A DNA stretch of 64,000 nucleotides from Comamonas sp. BIGb0152 (GTDB taxonomy: Bacteria > Pseudomonadota > Gammaproteobacteria > Burkholderiales > Burkholderiaceae_C). The position numbers and the translations under genes were made by a program. Shown here in pieces: positions 33,110 through 43,560 of this stretch (the stretch's first letter is position 1; every line of letters begins with the position of its first letter). A model generated the notes under the pieces. It made no database searches and was not told the DNA's origin. It worked only from the letters and a program-made list of their open reading frames with translations. The DNA is taken from contig NZ_JANUDY010000001.1 in assembly GCF_024809975.1 (NCBI RefSeq), forward strand, positions 1 through 64,000, given 5' to 3'.

Positions 33110-34795
33110 ATGGATTGGCTCAGAGGTATCTTGCACCAGGCGCCCGAGATCGCGCTGTTTGCATCACTGGCACTTGGCTACGGGGTCGGCAAGCTGCGTT
33201 TTGGCTCGTTCCAACTGGGAGGCGTGGCGGGCTCGCTGCTGGCAGCGGTGCTGATCAGCCAGGTGGGGGTGCAGATCGATTCCGGCATCAAGGCGGTGCT
33301 GTTTGCGCTGTTTATCTATGCCGTGGGTTTTGAGAGCGGGCCGCAGTTCTTTCGCTCGCTGGGCCGGCAATCGATCAAAGAGATTTTGATGGCCGCCGTG
33401 GTGGCCATCTCCGGCCTGGTCACCGTGGTGGTGCTGGCGCGGGTGTTCCACCTGGACAAGGGCCTGGCAGCGGGCTTGGCCGCCGGCGGTATGACGCAGT
33501 CGGCCATCATCGGCACGGCAGGCTCGGCCATCGAGAAGCTGGGCCTGGCGGCCGATGAGGTGCAGCGCATGCAGGCCAATGTGGCGATTGGCTATGCGGT
33601 GACCTATATCTTTGGCTCCTTTGGTGCCATCTTGCTGTGCGTGAATGTGCTGCAGTGGCTGACCGGCCGCAAAATCCATGACGATGCCATCCAGGCCGAG
33701 CAGGAAATGCTCAAGGGTGTGCATGTCTATGGCGCGGGTGAGTTTCCGGCGGTGCCGGACCTGGTGGGCCGCATTTTCAAGGTCAGGCAGTCGGGCCGCA
33801 CAGTGGCCGAGCTGGAGGCCAGCGCGCCCAAAGGCTCGGCTACGGTCGAGCGGATCCGCCGCAAAAATGCGCTGGTCGGGGTGGATCCGCAGCTGGTGCT
33901 GGAGGCGGGCGACATTGTGTTGCTGGTTGGCCGGCGCGCGGCGGTGGTGGCGCTGGGCGCAACCGTTGGCGATGAGCTGCAAAGCGCCGAAGACATGGAC
34001 GTGGTCATGGTGCGCCGTGATGTGTCCATCACCAACAGCCAGTACCTCAACCGCAGCGTCAAGGACATCCTGGACAGCCTTACGCCCGAGTTCAAGCACG
34101 GCGTTTATGCGGTGGCGCTGACGCGCTCGGGCTCGCCCTTGCCGATCACGCCCACCACCTTGATCATCCCCGGCGATGTGGTGACCCTGTTTGGCACACC
34201 CCAGGATGTGCAGAATGCCGCGCAGTCGGTGGGTCCCATCCTCATCCCCAGCGACAAGACGGATTTTGTCTTCCACGGCTTGGGCATCACGGTGGGGCTG
34301 CTGATTGGCCTGCTGGTGATTCGCCTCGGCTCGATCCCCATTACCTTGGGCAGCGGCGGCGGCGCCTTGCTGTCGGGCCTGCTGTTTGGCTGGTGGCGCA
34401 GCCGCAAGCACACCTTGGGCAATATGCCCACCGCTGCCTCTGCCCTGCTGCGCGACCTGGGCCTGGCCGGCTTTGTGGCCATGGTGGGCCTGCAGTCGGG
34501 CCAGCAGGCGGTGAGCACGGTGATGGAGCAGGGCCTGAGCCTGTTTTTGATGGGCATGGTGGTGACTATCGTGCCGCTGCTGATCGCCATGCTGTTTGGC
34601 AAATACGTGCTGCGCTACGACAACGTCGCCATCTTTGCCGGGGCCCTGTCGGGCGCGCGCAGTGCCAACCCGGCCTTTGGCGAGGTACTGGACAAAGCGG
34701 GCAACACCATCCCCACCGTGCCGTTTGCGATCACCTATGCGCTGGCCAATGTGTTTTTGACCCTGTTGGGCCCGCTGGTCATCGCCTTTGCCTGA
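33110..34795 (+). CDS. aspT: Aspartate:alanine exchanger, AspT family
   Basis: The protein has 561 residues, typical for AspT/YidE/YbjL transporters. It has an N-terminal set of membrane helices (LFASLALGYGVGKLRFGSFQ, IKAVLFALFIYAVGFESGPQ), a cytoplasmic middle with two RCK_C (TrkA-C) domains around residues 210-370, and a C-terminal helix set. The repeated GFVAMVGLQSGQQA and GALSGARSANPAFGEVLDKA match the conserved family segments. With the decarboxylase encoded 105 bp downstream it swaps external aspartate for internal alanine; the decarboxylation consumes a proton, so the cycle generates proton-motive force. Inner membrane. Confidence 0.93.
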   Translation: MDWLRGILHQAPEIALFASLALGYGVGKLRFGSFQLGGVAGSLLAAVLISQVGVQIDSGIKAVLFALFIYAVGFESGPQFFRSLGRQSIKEILMAAVVAISGLVTVVVLARVFHLDKGLAAGLAAGGMTQSAIIGTAGSAIEKLGLAADEVQRMQANVAIGYAVTYIFGSFGAILLCVNVLQWLTGRKIHDDAIQAEQEMLKGVHVYGAGEFPAVPDLVGRIFKVRQSGRTVAELEASAPKGSATVERIRRKNALVGVDPQLVLEAGDIVLLVGRRAAVVALGATVGDELQSAEDMDVVMVRRDVSITNSQYLNRSVKDILDSLTPEFKHGVYAVALTRSGSPLPITPTTLIIPGDVVTLFGTPQDVQNAAQSVGPILIPSDKTDFVFHGLGITVGLLIGLLVIRLGSIPITLGSGGGALLSGLLFGWWRSRKHTLGNMPTAASALLRDLGLAGFVAMVGLQSGQQAVSTVMEQGLSLFLMGMVVTIVPLLIAMLFGKYVLRYDNVAIFAGALSGARSANPAFGEVLDKAGNTIPTVPFAITYALANVFLTLLGPLVIAFA

Positions 34796-36502
<1,707 letters not shown>

Positions 36503-36513
36503 GCGCTCCAATC

Positions 36514-36536
36514 CCTGCGGCAAGCCCCGCCGCAGG
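36514..36536. terminator. Hairpin between convergent asdA and polB
   Basis: CCTGCGGC and GCCGCAGG form a perfect 8-bp stem with a 7-base loop in the 37-bp gap between two converging genes. It has no T-run but the position suits a two-way terminator. Confidence 0.5.
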
Positions 36537-36539
36537 CCG

Positions 36540-39029
36540 CTAGAACAGCGCCTGCTGCAAGGAGGTGAGGCTGTTGAAATCCTCACCCAGGGGCTGCAGG
36601 ATGGCATCGGCAATCGGCTGCAGCTGCTTGCTCAGGTAGTGCTCGTAGTCGATGGGGGACTGGCGCACCTCCAAGGGTTCGGGCCCGTTCTTGCCCATCA
36701 CATAGCGAATCCAGCCACCGCTTTGGTACTGCAGCGGCCGGCCCAGGCGCCGGTTGTAGTCATCGGCCATGCGGGCGGCGCGCACCTGGGGCGGCAGGTT
36801 GGCCACATAGGCATCCAGCCGGTGGCGCAGGCGCTTGCGGTAGATGAGCAAGTCATCCTTCTTGCCTGCCAAGGTGGCCTGCGCGTAGTCGATCACAAAG
36901 TCACGGTAAGGCTCGCCCTGGAACACGCGCGAGAGCAGGCCTTCCTGGAACTGGCGCGCCAGCGGCGTCCAGTCGCTGCGTGCCATCTCCAGGCCCCGGT
37001 AGACCATGGCCTCCTTGCCATCCGCATCCACACTCAGACCCGCGTAGCGCTTTTTGCTGCCCACATCCGAGCCCCGGATGGTGGGCATGAAGAACTTCTT
37101 GTAGTGCGTGTCAAACTCGATTTCGAGAAAGCTCTCCAGGTTCTGCTGCTGGCGCAGGCCCTGGGTCCACCAGGCATTGATATCGCCGGCCAGCGACGCG
37201 GCAACCGCATGGGCCTCCTGGTTGCTGTGGGCGCGCCCCAGCCAGATGAAGATGGAATCCGTATCGCCGTAGATAACCTCGTAGCCGCGCTGCTGCACCA
37301 GCTCCTTGGTGCGCTTGACCATCTCATGGCCGCGCAAGGTGATCGAGGAGATCAGCGCCGGGTTGAAAAAGCGGCACTCCGTTGCACCCAGCACCCCGGC
37401 AAAGGAGTTCATCACCAGCTTGAGCGCCTGGGACAAGGGCTCGTTGCGGGCGCGCTTGGCCTCATCCCGGGCACGCCAGAGCGTGGTGACAATTTCGGGC
37501 AGGCAGTGCTTGTCGCGCGAGAAGCGCGTGTCCATCGGCCCGCGAATCAGGGACGCGGTATCGCTGGCGTGCAGGCCTTCTGCCAGGCCCACCGGGTCGA
37601 CCAGGTAGGTGCGGATGATCGAGGGGTAGAGGCTTTTGTAATCGAGCACCACCACCGAGTCATAAAAGCCCGGCCGCGAGTCCAGCACATAGCCACCGGG
37701 TGAGGACTTGCCCCGCACATCGCCCACATTGGGCGCCACATACCCCTGGCGGTGCATGCGCGGCAGGTAGTGGTGGCTGAACGCGGCAATGGAGCCGCCA
37801 AACTGGTCCAGCTGCAGGCCGGTGGCATGGGCCCGCTCCATCGCAAACTGCAGCAGCTTGGCCTTGTCAAAAATGCGCAGCACCAGCGCGCAATCGCGGA
37901 TGTTGTACGCCGCCAGCGCGGGCTTGTCTTCTTGGTAGCGGCGCTCGATCTCGGCCATCTTGTCGTACTCGTCGCCGATGTCCTTGCCTTCCCCCAGCAT
38001 GGCCTGGGCCACGTTCTCCAGGCTGAACGACGGAAAGCTCCACACCGCCGCCCGCAAGGCCTCGATGCCATCGATCACCGCCCGCCCCGGCATGGGCGCG
38101 AACCAATAGTCTTGCTTGCCCGGGTGCGCCCGCCAGGCAATGGGCCGGCCCTCACGTCCCAGCAGCAGCGGGGTGGCGCAATCGTCCGCCGTCTTTTGCA
38201 GCACCCGCAGGTCAAACTGGATCACATTCCAGCCGACGATGACATCCGGGTCATGGCACGCAAACCAGCCGTTGAGCTGCTCGATCATGGCCTTGCGGCT
38301 AGCGCAGTAGATGAGGGTGAAATCACGGGCCTGGTCTGCTTGCGCTGCTTGTTCTGCTTGTTCTGCTTGTTTTGCTTGTTTTGCTTGTTTTGCTTGTTTT
38401 GCTTGCTCTGCTTGCTCTGCTTGTTCTGCTTGTTCTGCTTGTGCAGCTTGTGCAGCTGGCGCAGGTGCTTCGCCCAGCATGAACACCACGCGCTCGCCCA
38501 CGCCATCCAGCGCTATCGAGTACAGATCCTGGTGTTGGCTGGTTTCAATATCGAGCGACACGACTTTGAGCGCAGGCCGGTAGGCTGGCGCGGGCAACAG
38601 CTTGCAGTCCACCACGGCCCCGCCCTGCAGCTGCCCGCCCTCGATCTGAACCCCAGCGGTGATAAAGCGCTCCATCAAATAGCGCTCATGGGGCCGCACA
38701 TCGGCTTCGAGCAGCGATACATCGAGCTGCTTCAAGCCACGCGCGAGTTTGCCCAACTGCCGGTAGTGCTTGGCATAGACGCCCAGCACCGGCTCTTGCT
38801 GAAAGCTTTTCAGGGCCAGCTCCCGCAACTCCATTCCGGGCATGGCCAGCAGCTGGGTTTGCACAGTGACCCGGTGCCGGGCCTCGACGAAGGCCACCGA
38901 CACCTGCTTTGTCAGCACCACCTTCAGCGGGCCGGCTTCACTTGCTAGCCAGTACTCAATCTCGGTGCCCGCAGCTGTGTCCCGCCAGTGGCGGGTCAGG
39001 ATGAATCCTTGGCGGGGGGTGGTGGGCAC
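36540..39029 (-). CDS. polB: DNA polymerase II (family B)
   Basis: The protein has 829 residues versus about 783 in E. coli; the GTG at 39029 is the start. Exonuclease motifs are intact: Exo I in VVSLDIETSQ (about 157-166), Exo II in VGWNVIQFDLRVL, Exo III in AYNIRDCALV. Polymerase motifs are intact: A in LDYKSLYPSIIRTYL, B in KLVMNSFAGVLGATECRFFN, C in YGDTDSIF. The extra length is a 14-unit Ala-(Glu/Lys/Ala)-Gln repeat between Exo I and Exo II, at about residues 190-232, coded by a 9-bp tandem repeat. The enzyme restarts replication and bypasses damage, usually under LexA control; I saw no clear LexA box. Not common in this family of bacteria. Confidence 0.93.
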   Translation of the reverse strand: MPTTPRQGFILTRHWRDTAAGTEIEYWLASEAGPLKVVLTKQVSVAFVEARHRVTVQTQLLAMPGMELRELALKSFQQEPVLGVYAKHYRQLGKLARGLKQLDVSLLEADVRPHERYLMERFITAGVQIEGGQLQGGAVVDCKLLPAPAYRPALKVVSLDIETSQHQDLYSIALDGVGERVVFMLGEAPAPAAQAAQAEQAEQAEQAEQAKQAKQAKQAKQAEQAEQAAQADQARDFTLIYCASRKAMIEQLNGWFACHDPDVIVGWNVIQFDLRVLQKTADDCATPLLLGREGRPIAWRAHPGKQDYWFAPMPGRAVIDGIEALRAAVWSFPSFSLENVAQAMLGEGKDIGDEYDKMAEIERRYQEDKPALAAYNIRDCALVLRIFDKAKLLQFAMERAHATGLQLDQFGGSIAAFSHHYLPRMHRQGYVAPNVGDVRGKSSPGGYVLDSRPGFYDSVVVLDYKSLYPSIIRTYLVDPVGLAEGLHASDTASLIRGPMDTRFSRDKHCLPEIVTTLWRARDEAKRARNEPLSQALKLVMNSFAGVLGATECRFFNPALISSITLRGHEMVKRTKELVQQRGYEVIYGDTDSIFIWLGRAHSNQEAHAVAASLAGDINAWWTQGLRQQQNLESFLEIEFDTHYKKFFMPTIRGSDVGSKKRYAGLSVDADGKEAMVYRGLEMARSDWTPLARQFQEGLLSRVFQGEPYRDFVIDYAQATLAGKKDDLLIYRKRLRHRLDAYVANLPPQVRAARMADDYNRRLGRPLQYQSGGWIRYVMGKNGPEPLEVRQSPIDYEHYLSKQLQPIADAILQPLGEDFNSLTSLQQALF
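38335..38460. repeat. 9-bp tandem repeat inside polB
   Basis: Fourteen 9-bp units of the type TCTGCTTGT, with variants TTTGCTTGT and GCAGCTTGT, run without a break. In the polB frame each encodes Ala-Gln plus Glu, Lys or Ala. Changes in unit number keep the frame, so the insert can vary in length without inactivating the gene. Confidence 0.95.
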
Positions 39030-39298
39030 GGTAGAGGGGGCGAAGCAGAAGGGCGCTGACGGCAGCTCCTTCTATTGTCGTCGCTCGGTGCAGCCATCGT
39101 GCCTGGCTAGCTGAATTCTGCGATGGCGCTGGTCCTTCTTGGTTCCTCAAAGAAAGGGAGTTGCTGAACCTATCCTGCAGGGGCCGCTGGGATAAGAAAT
39201 TTTTCAACAAAAGCGGAATTCGCTCGCTTTCGAGAAAATAAAAATGCATAAACCAGAAATCGCTTGCAATTCAAAAAATGCATTCATCCAAATTTTTG

Positions 39299-39733
39299 TC
39301 AACGCATATTACCTCCGCAACACGAATGCGTTTCGATGCACTTGGGTTGAATGCTAATCCCCAGCACATTAAAATAATAATTATCAACTGCTGTTGAATC
39401 TGACTTTCGTGGTGAATTAATATATTCAATCTTTACTTTTCCCTCAACTAAAGGAGCAAGCAACCTCGACACATTATTTAAACGTTCATCAGAAATACTT
39501 TTACTCATTTCACTTTAGTCATCATAATAAACATAAACCAAAATCGAACTAATTCCATCAATATCTCGCCAATCAATAAACCACAAGGCAATATTCTTTG
39601 CAGTGGAAGCACCTATGGTTGTATTACCCTTCTCGTACTCAATATACTTCTCAAGGCCAAATGGCTTGCATGCCATTGCAGAAAAACTCATCACCAACAA
39701 TAAATTAAACAGCATTAACCTTATAGCATTCAT
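39299..39733 (-). pseudogene. Small exported CCGGN protein, copy A, interrupted by a stop codon
   Basis: The 435-base frame runs from an ATG at 39733 (GGGGTGGGAA upstream) to a TGA after CCGGNMR, and codes for 144 residues except for an internal in-frame TAA at 39515-39517. The frame is the same on both sides of that stop, so this is a nonsense mutation and not a frameshift. The protein has a signal peptide (MLFNLLLVMSFSAMAC), the segment TTIGASTAKNIALWFIDWRD and the C-terminal SCCGGNMR. It is homologous along its whole length to copy B (39862-40295) and copy C (41750-42184). Lies second after the metallopeptidase gene on the same strand. Confidence 0.8.
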
Positions 39734-39861
39734 TTCCCACCCCTCAAATAACCAAAACTATAAAATTGCACAAAAATATAGAAAGCTAATTTTCACATAA
39801 GAGAATTTTGAAAAAATCAGAAATTTCTCGCAATTAAAAATACACCCATCTAAATTCTCCG

Positions 39862-40295
39862 TCAGCGCATATTACCTCCGCAACACGAATGCGTTTCGAT
39901 GCACTTGGGTTGAATGCTAATTCCCAGCGTATTGAAATAATAATTATCAACTACTTTTGAATCTGGCTTCTTGGGCCAATTAAGATATTCAATTTTTACC
40001 TTTTGCGCCACAAGTGGAGCAAGCAATTCAGAGACATTGCTTAAGCGCATATTTGAAATATTGTGACTTGCATTATTATCTTCATTGTAATGAGTAACAA
40101 CCAAAACCGAACTAATACCATCAATATCTCGCCAATCAATAACCACAATGCAATATCTCTCGCTCTTGAGGCTCCTATAGTTGTACTGTCCTTCTCAAAT
40201 TCAATGAACTTCTCGAGATTTCCAAGCTTACATGCTACGGCATTGGAATTAGCAATCAAGAAAACAATCATCAACACATATTTAATAACACCCAT
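39862..40295 (-). pseudogene. Small exported CCGGN protein, copy B, one-base frameshift
   Basis: The gene starts at 40295 with a very good ribosome site (GGAGGTGAA) and a signal peptide (MIVFLIANSNAVAC). It is 434 bases long where copies A and C are 435. The difference is one missing T at about 40141: copy A reads TGGTTTATTGATTGG and this copy TGGTTATTGATTGG. Upstream of that point the frame matches; downstream the matching frame is shifted and runs to SCCGGNMR. Translation would end early at about 94 residues. It follows the metallopeptidase gene by 26 bp, the position expected of a cognate immunity gene. The 3' flank is also repeated after copy A, indicating tandem duplication. Confidence 0.8.
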
Positions 40296-40321
40296 TTCAC
40301 CTCCTTGTGAATAGTGAACAT

Positions 40322-41113
40322 TCAAGCTATCGCCAAAATATATGCCGCCAAGTTATCAGCATTCATCCTCGCTTTGACATTCGCAACGTTTCTAGTCGCA
40401 TTGTTAACACCATAAAAATCATCAATAGAACTTGCAACATCATGAAAATGCGTCACTTCATGAATAAGTGTCAGCAACTGCGAATCTCTAAATCCAAAAC
40501 TGTGACTTTCATATAGATAACCCATTTTCGGCGCTTCAAAAAACCCCATATTTATAGCTATGCGATGCTCTACGATATCGACTGCGCATACCGAAGCAAG
40601 AACTCCAGTCAAGACCATGCCTTGCCCAGGCAAGCAACCTGCTTGAACGTTGTTTTCCGCTGTGTCGTAAACAAAATTCTCAGGGGCAAGAGACTTCAGG
40701 ACTCTTATCACTGAATCAAGAATAGGAAGCAGGTAGTCGCGGATTTCATCGTCTGAACTATTGAACCATCTTTTGGTTCGTGCTTTACTGATTTCATCCC
40801 AACGCGATAGCTCAGCGCGCCTGTCTTGTGTATAGCTTATCGCAGAGTCTCGCAAACTCATCATCAACTCACCAAACCGCTGCCCTTTGACGTCATAGCA
40901 AATATTAACGACCCCATCCCACTCAGGAGCATCTAAAGGAGACTGCTTGTGCGCCATGTAATGAGGCTGCATCGCATGGTAGGGATCGCAGCCGCCATTA
41001 GAACCACAACTAGGTGCTTGGTGTATTCCGTTGATATTAAATGGACCTCTTCCGAGACTCCCTGCCCCTGGAACATCCACACCTAAAGGACCAGGCACCC
41101 TAAATATTGGCAT
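40322..41113 (-). CDS. Aspzincin-like (M35-type) zinc metallopeptidase, probable secreted effector
   Basis: The protein has 263 residues, starting at an ATG with GGAGGAG just upstream. No signal peptide is visible. The zinc site is clear: LLTLIHEVTHFHDV holds HExxH at 198-202, and SSIDDFYG at 208-215 holds the third ligand Asp211 of the aspzincin GTxxDxxYG motif; NADNLAAYIL near the end matches the family's closing A-x-NADN-x-x-Y segment. The first 65 residues are Gly/Pro/Asn-rich with three cysteines (SCGSNGGCDP), unlike the peptidase domain and possibly a delivery or adaptor region. M35-like domains without a signal occur in type VI and contact-dependent effectors. Codon use is AT-rich, unlike flanking genes. 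Confidence 0.8.
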   Translation of the reverse strand: MPIFRVPGPLGVDVPGAGSLGRGPFNINGIHQAPSCGSNGGCDPYHAMQPHYMAHKQSPLDAPEWDGVVNICYDVKGQRFGELMMSLRDSAISYTQDRRAELSRWDEISKARTKRWFNSSDDEIRDYLLPILDSVIRVLKSLAPENFVYDTAENNVQAGCLPGQGMVLTGVLASVCAVDIVEHRIAINMGFFEAPKMGYLYESHSFGFRDSQLLTLIHEVTHFHDVASSIDDFYGVNNATRNVANVKARMNADNLAAYILAIA

Positions 41114-41749
41114 AACTCCTCCATTGATAATACATCAAGCATATGAAAATCATCAAAAAACTCAACCTAAAGGAAATAGCAATTTATCAATATATGCATA
41201 ACGCAATAGACCAATGAATTAGCACATCACCTCAATGTCAAGATAATTTTCAATCAACCTAATGATATGCAATTCATGGCAGCCATTTAAAGACAAAATG
41301 TAAAATTCAAAAAAATATGCTTTGATATAGCCCTAGTAATTATAGATAGATATTTAGAATAACTCGCAAAAAATACAAGCCTTTATATCTTTTATTTATA
41401 ATAATATCGCTCACTCTATCCAATGTGAAATTAACAAAAACTTTGTGACCAAGAACAGACTTGGTAACATATTTCACAATGAGTATGGCAAGAGTCATTT
41501 ACCATCGAAGACTTCATGGAAATTTTTACCCAGACAATTTCATTTGTAAACATGTGCGTGTATAGCAATCGCTATCATACTGAACGAACCCAAGTTTTCA
41601 CTTGGCTATGAAAGAAAATATCCAGAACTTATCTGACTCAAGAGAATTCGGGCAAATACATATTAAAAAACTATTTAATTTACTACCTAAACCAAGAATC
41701 AGCATAAATTAAAAAGCCATACCATTTGGAATTAATTTTTTGAAAAGTT
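41114..41749. other. AT-rich gene-less stretch inside the island
   Basis: This 636-bp stretch separates the divergent metallopeptidase and copy C genes. It is strongly AT-rich on both strands, with several homopolymer A/T runs that suit promoters. A 34-codon frame at 41608-41712 lacks a ribosome site and any likeness I recognise. I find no transposase, integrase or terminal repeat. Confidence 0.6.
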
Positions 41750-42184
41750 ATGAAAATTTTAAAATCCATCATTTTTAGCATTTCCTTCGTCATCACATTT
41801 TCAGCTAAAGGATGCGTGATACCCGACTTGCAACACTATATTAATTTTGACCCTACAGATACAACGATAGGAAGCAAAAAGGCTAAAGAGATTGCTAAGT
41901 GGTTAATATTTTGGAGAGAAGGAGAAGGAATTAAATATATTATCATCTTCTCAGAATCAATAGAAAATAACCAGCATTTCAACGCCATTTCCAACCAAAG
42001 GGTTCAAAATATTACTTCTTTAATTACACCGTTGCTTGAAGAACAAACAGAAATAAAATATGGCCAAACATCTCATGATCCGTCTGCATCACTAGAAAAA
42101 ACCAAAACCATAAATGAAATTCAAATATCTATTCAACCTCAGTGCAAAAGGAGTGGAAATTGCTGCGGAGGCAACAGCAGGTGA
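41750..42184 (+). CDS. Small exported CCGGN protein, copy C, intact
   Basis: The protein has 144 residues. A signal peptide (KSIIFSISFVITFSAKGC) is followed by LQHYINFDPTDTTIGSKKAK, EIAKWLIFWREGEGIKYIII, NQRVQNITSLITPLLEEQTE and the C-terminal GNCCGGNSR. It is collinear with the broken copies A and B but clearly divergent in sequence, and is read in the opposite direction from the metallopeptidase. Four cysteines in the mature part (one near the N-terminus, QC, CC) suggest disulfides in the periplasm. A periplasmic immunity protein against the metallopeptidase is the most economical guess; no family is recognised. Confidence 0.8.
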   Translation: MKILKSIIFSISFVITFSAKGCVIPDLQHYINFDPTDTTIGSKKAKEIAKWLIFWREGEGIKYIIIFSESIENNQHFNAISNQRVQNITSLITPLLEEQTEIKYGQTSHDPSASLEKTKTINEIQISIQPQCKRSGNCCGGNSR

Positions 42185-42306
42185 GTAGAAGATTGGTCAG
42201 ATCCCAAAAATTAAAAAATCACACTTTGGATCGTTGTTAAAATCAGACTTATCTTTATGCATTGGATTAAGCTTTCCTAACATTAACTTAGAGCAAGGAA
42301 AGAGAT

Positions 42307-43275
42307 ATGACTGCACTCCTCAGCAGCCGGGAAAATCATCGGATCCAGACAAATGACATCGATAGCGTCGTCAATGGCAAAGTGCTTTATTCACCAGCCA
42401 AGTCTCTGTGGCTTAGCTTCATGCTGGTCGCTGCGCTGTTGGGAGGCATCCTCACATTTAGCTGGGGTGCGTTCGTCGTTTTCCTAGTGACGACAGCCAC
42501 TGTCCTTCTTCTTGGGCATTCTCTTGGCAGCCATCGCAAGCTAATCCATGACAGCTATCAGTGTCCCAAGTGGCTGGAATATGCATTTGTGTATTGCGGC
42601 GTACAAGTTGGCCTCGCCGGCCCACTGGGTTTACTAAGCCAGCATGACTTACGCGACTTTGCCCAGCGATTGCCAAAATGCCACGAATACCTTCGCCACG
42701 GTAGCTCCTTTTGGCGTGATGCATGGTGGCAGTTCCACTGCGATTTGCATTTGAGTAACCCGCCGCAGTTAAAGATTGAGTCAAGGATTGCTAGCGACCG
42801 GTTTTACCAATTTCTCGAACGCACTTGGATGCTGCAACAACTACCTTTAGCATTGCTGTTTTACGCATTAGGCGGGTGGGGATTTGTGTTCTGGGGAAGT
42901 TGCGCCCGCGTCACTGCAGGCGTCATTGGCCACTGGATGATTGGATACTTTGCTCACAACCATGGCTCAATGCACTATGAAGTTCATGGCGCAGCGGTAC
43001 AGGGGCGCAACATCCGCTTCACATCGCTGCTCACCATGGGCGAGTCATGGCATAACAACCACCATGCCTTTCCGGCGTCAGCTCGCCTTGGATTATTCCC
43101 AGGGGAATGGGATCCCGGCTGGTGGGCGTTAGTGGTGCTACAAAAGCTTGGTCTGGTTTGGGAGATACGACTGCCGGCTGCACTTCCCGAACGAGCTGAA
43201 TTGCGAGCCTACGATGGTATCGGCGCTATTGAACTGGATCGCCGCCGGAGATCAGCTACCGCGGAGGACCTATAA
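42307..43275 (+). CDS. Membrane fatty-acid desaturase
   Basis: The protein has 322 residues; the start has AAGGAAAGAG upstream. Histidine boxes of the acyl-CoA/acyl-lipid desaturase family are present: LLGHSLGSHRKLIHDSY for the first and GESWHNNHHAFPASARLGLF for the last, with HNHGSMHYEVHG between. Membrane helices lie at about 40-75 and 180-225. It would introduce a double bond into membrane acyl chains with diiron chemistry. The middle box is loose (QHDLRDFAQR), so regiospecificity is not predictable. The GC content is intermediate between the AT-rich island and the genome, and it may be part of the same transfer. Confidence 0.85.
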   Translation: MTALLSSRENHRIQTNDIDSVVNGKVLYSPAKSLWLSFMLVAALLGGILTFSWGAFVVFLVTTATVLLLGHSLGSHRKLIHDSYQCPKWLEYAFVYCGVQVGLAGPLGLLSQHDLRDFAQRLPKCHEYLRHGSSFWRDAWWQFHCDLHLSNPPQLKIESRIASDRFYQFLERTWMLQQLPLALLFYALGGWGFVFWGSCARVTAGVIGHWMIGYFAHNHGSMHYEVHGAAVQGRNIRFTSLLTMGESWHNNHHAFPASARLGLFPGEWDPGWWALVVLQKLGLVWEIRLPAALPERAELRAYDGIGAIELDRRRRSATAEDL

Positions 43276-43423
43276 GCGGAACCGAATAATTGCCTTACCC
43301 CTTGCCTGTGGCTTAAGGAAGCCGTGGGGCATTGACGCTGACGGGACAAGGTCACGGTCTCCAGCAATGGTATGCGCCAATTTCGACCGATTTACCCTAT
43401 ACAGATCCCAAGGTCCGGACAAA

Positions 43424-43458
43424 AGAAAAAGGACTTAGCTCTTTCGAGCTAAGTCCTT
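43424..43458 (-). terminator. Terminator after tRNA-Pro
   Basis: AAGGACTTAGCTC and GAGCTAAGTCCTT form a perfect 13-bp stem with a four-base loop. On the minus strand it follows the tRNA and ends in TTTTTCTTTT. Confidence 0.93.
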
Positions 43459-43465
43459 GTCTTTT

Positions 43466-43542
43466 TGGTCGGAATGGCGGGATTCGAACTCGCGACCCCT
43501 TGCACCCCATGCAAGTGCGCTACCAGGCTGCGCTACATTCCG
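43466..43542 (-). tRNA. tRNA-Pro (anticodon GGG)
   Basis: A 77-base cloverleaf on the minus strand: acceptor CGGAATG/CATTCCG, D-arm with AGCCTGGTAGCGCA, anticodon stem CTTGC/GCAAG with loop ATGGGGT (anticodon GGG), T-arm GGGTTCGAATCCC-like with GTTCGAATC, and an encoded CCA end. Proline identity follows from the GGG anticodon. Confidence 0.95.
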
Positions 43543-43560
43543 AAGACTTGAATTATATAC

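Noticed and set aside
38335-38460. Possible CRISPR array
   Set aside because: The 9-bp units are contiguous without spacers and lie in frame inside polB. No repeat-spacer pattern exists anywhere in the window.
39299-39517. Copy A of the CCGGN protein as two separate small genes
   Set aside because: The two open segments are in the same frame and align end to end with copies B and C; a single stop codon separates them, so one interrupted gene is the better reading.
41608-41712. 34-codon ORF in the AT-rich stretch
   Set aside because: No ribosome site, no likeness to any protein, and short frames are expected by chance in AT-rich sequence.
39030-43542. Genomic island inserted at tRNA-Pro
   Set aside because: The AT-rich island lies on the 3' side of the tRNA, but I found no integrase, no transposase and no copy of the tRNA 3' end near 39030-39300. 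Transfer is likely from composition; the tRNA as attachment site is not supported.
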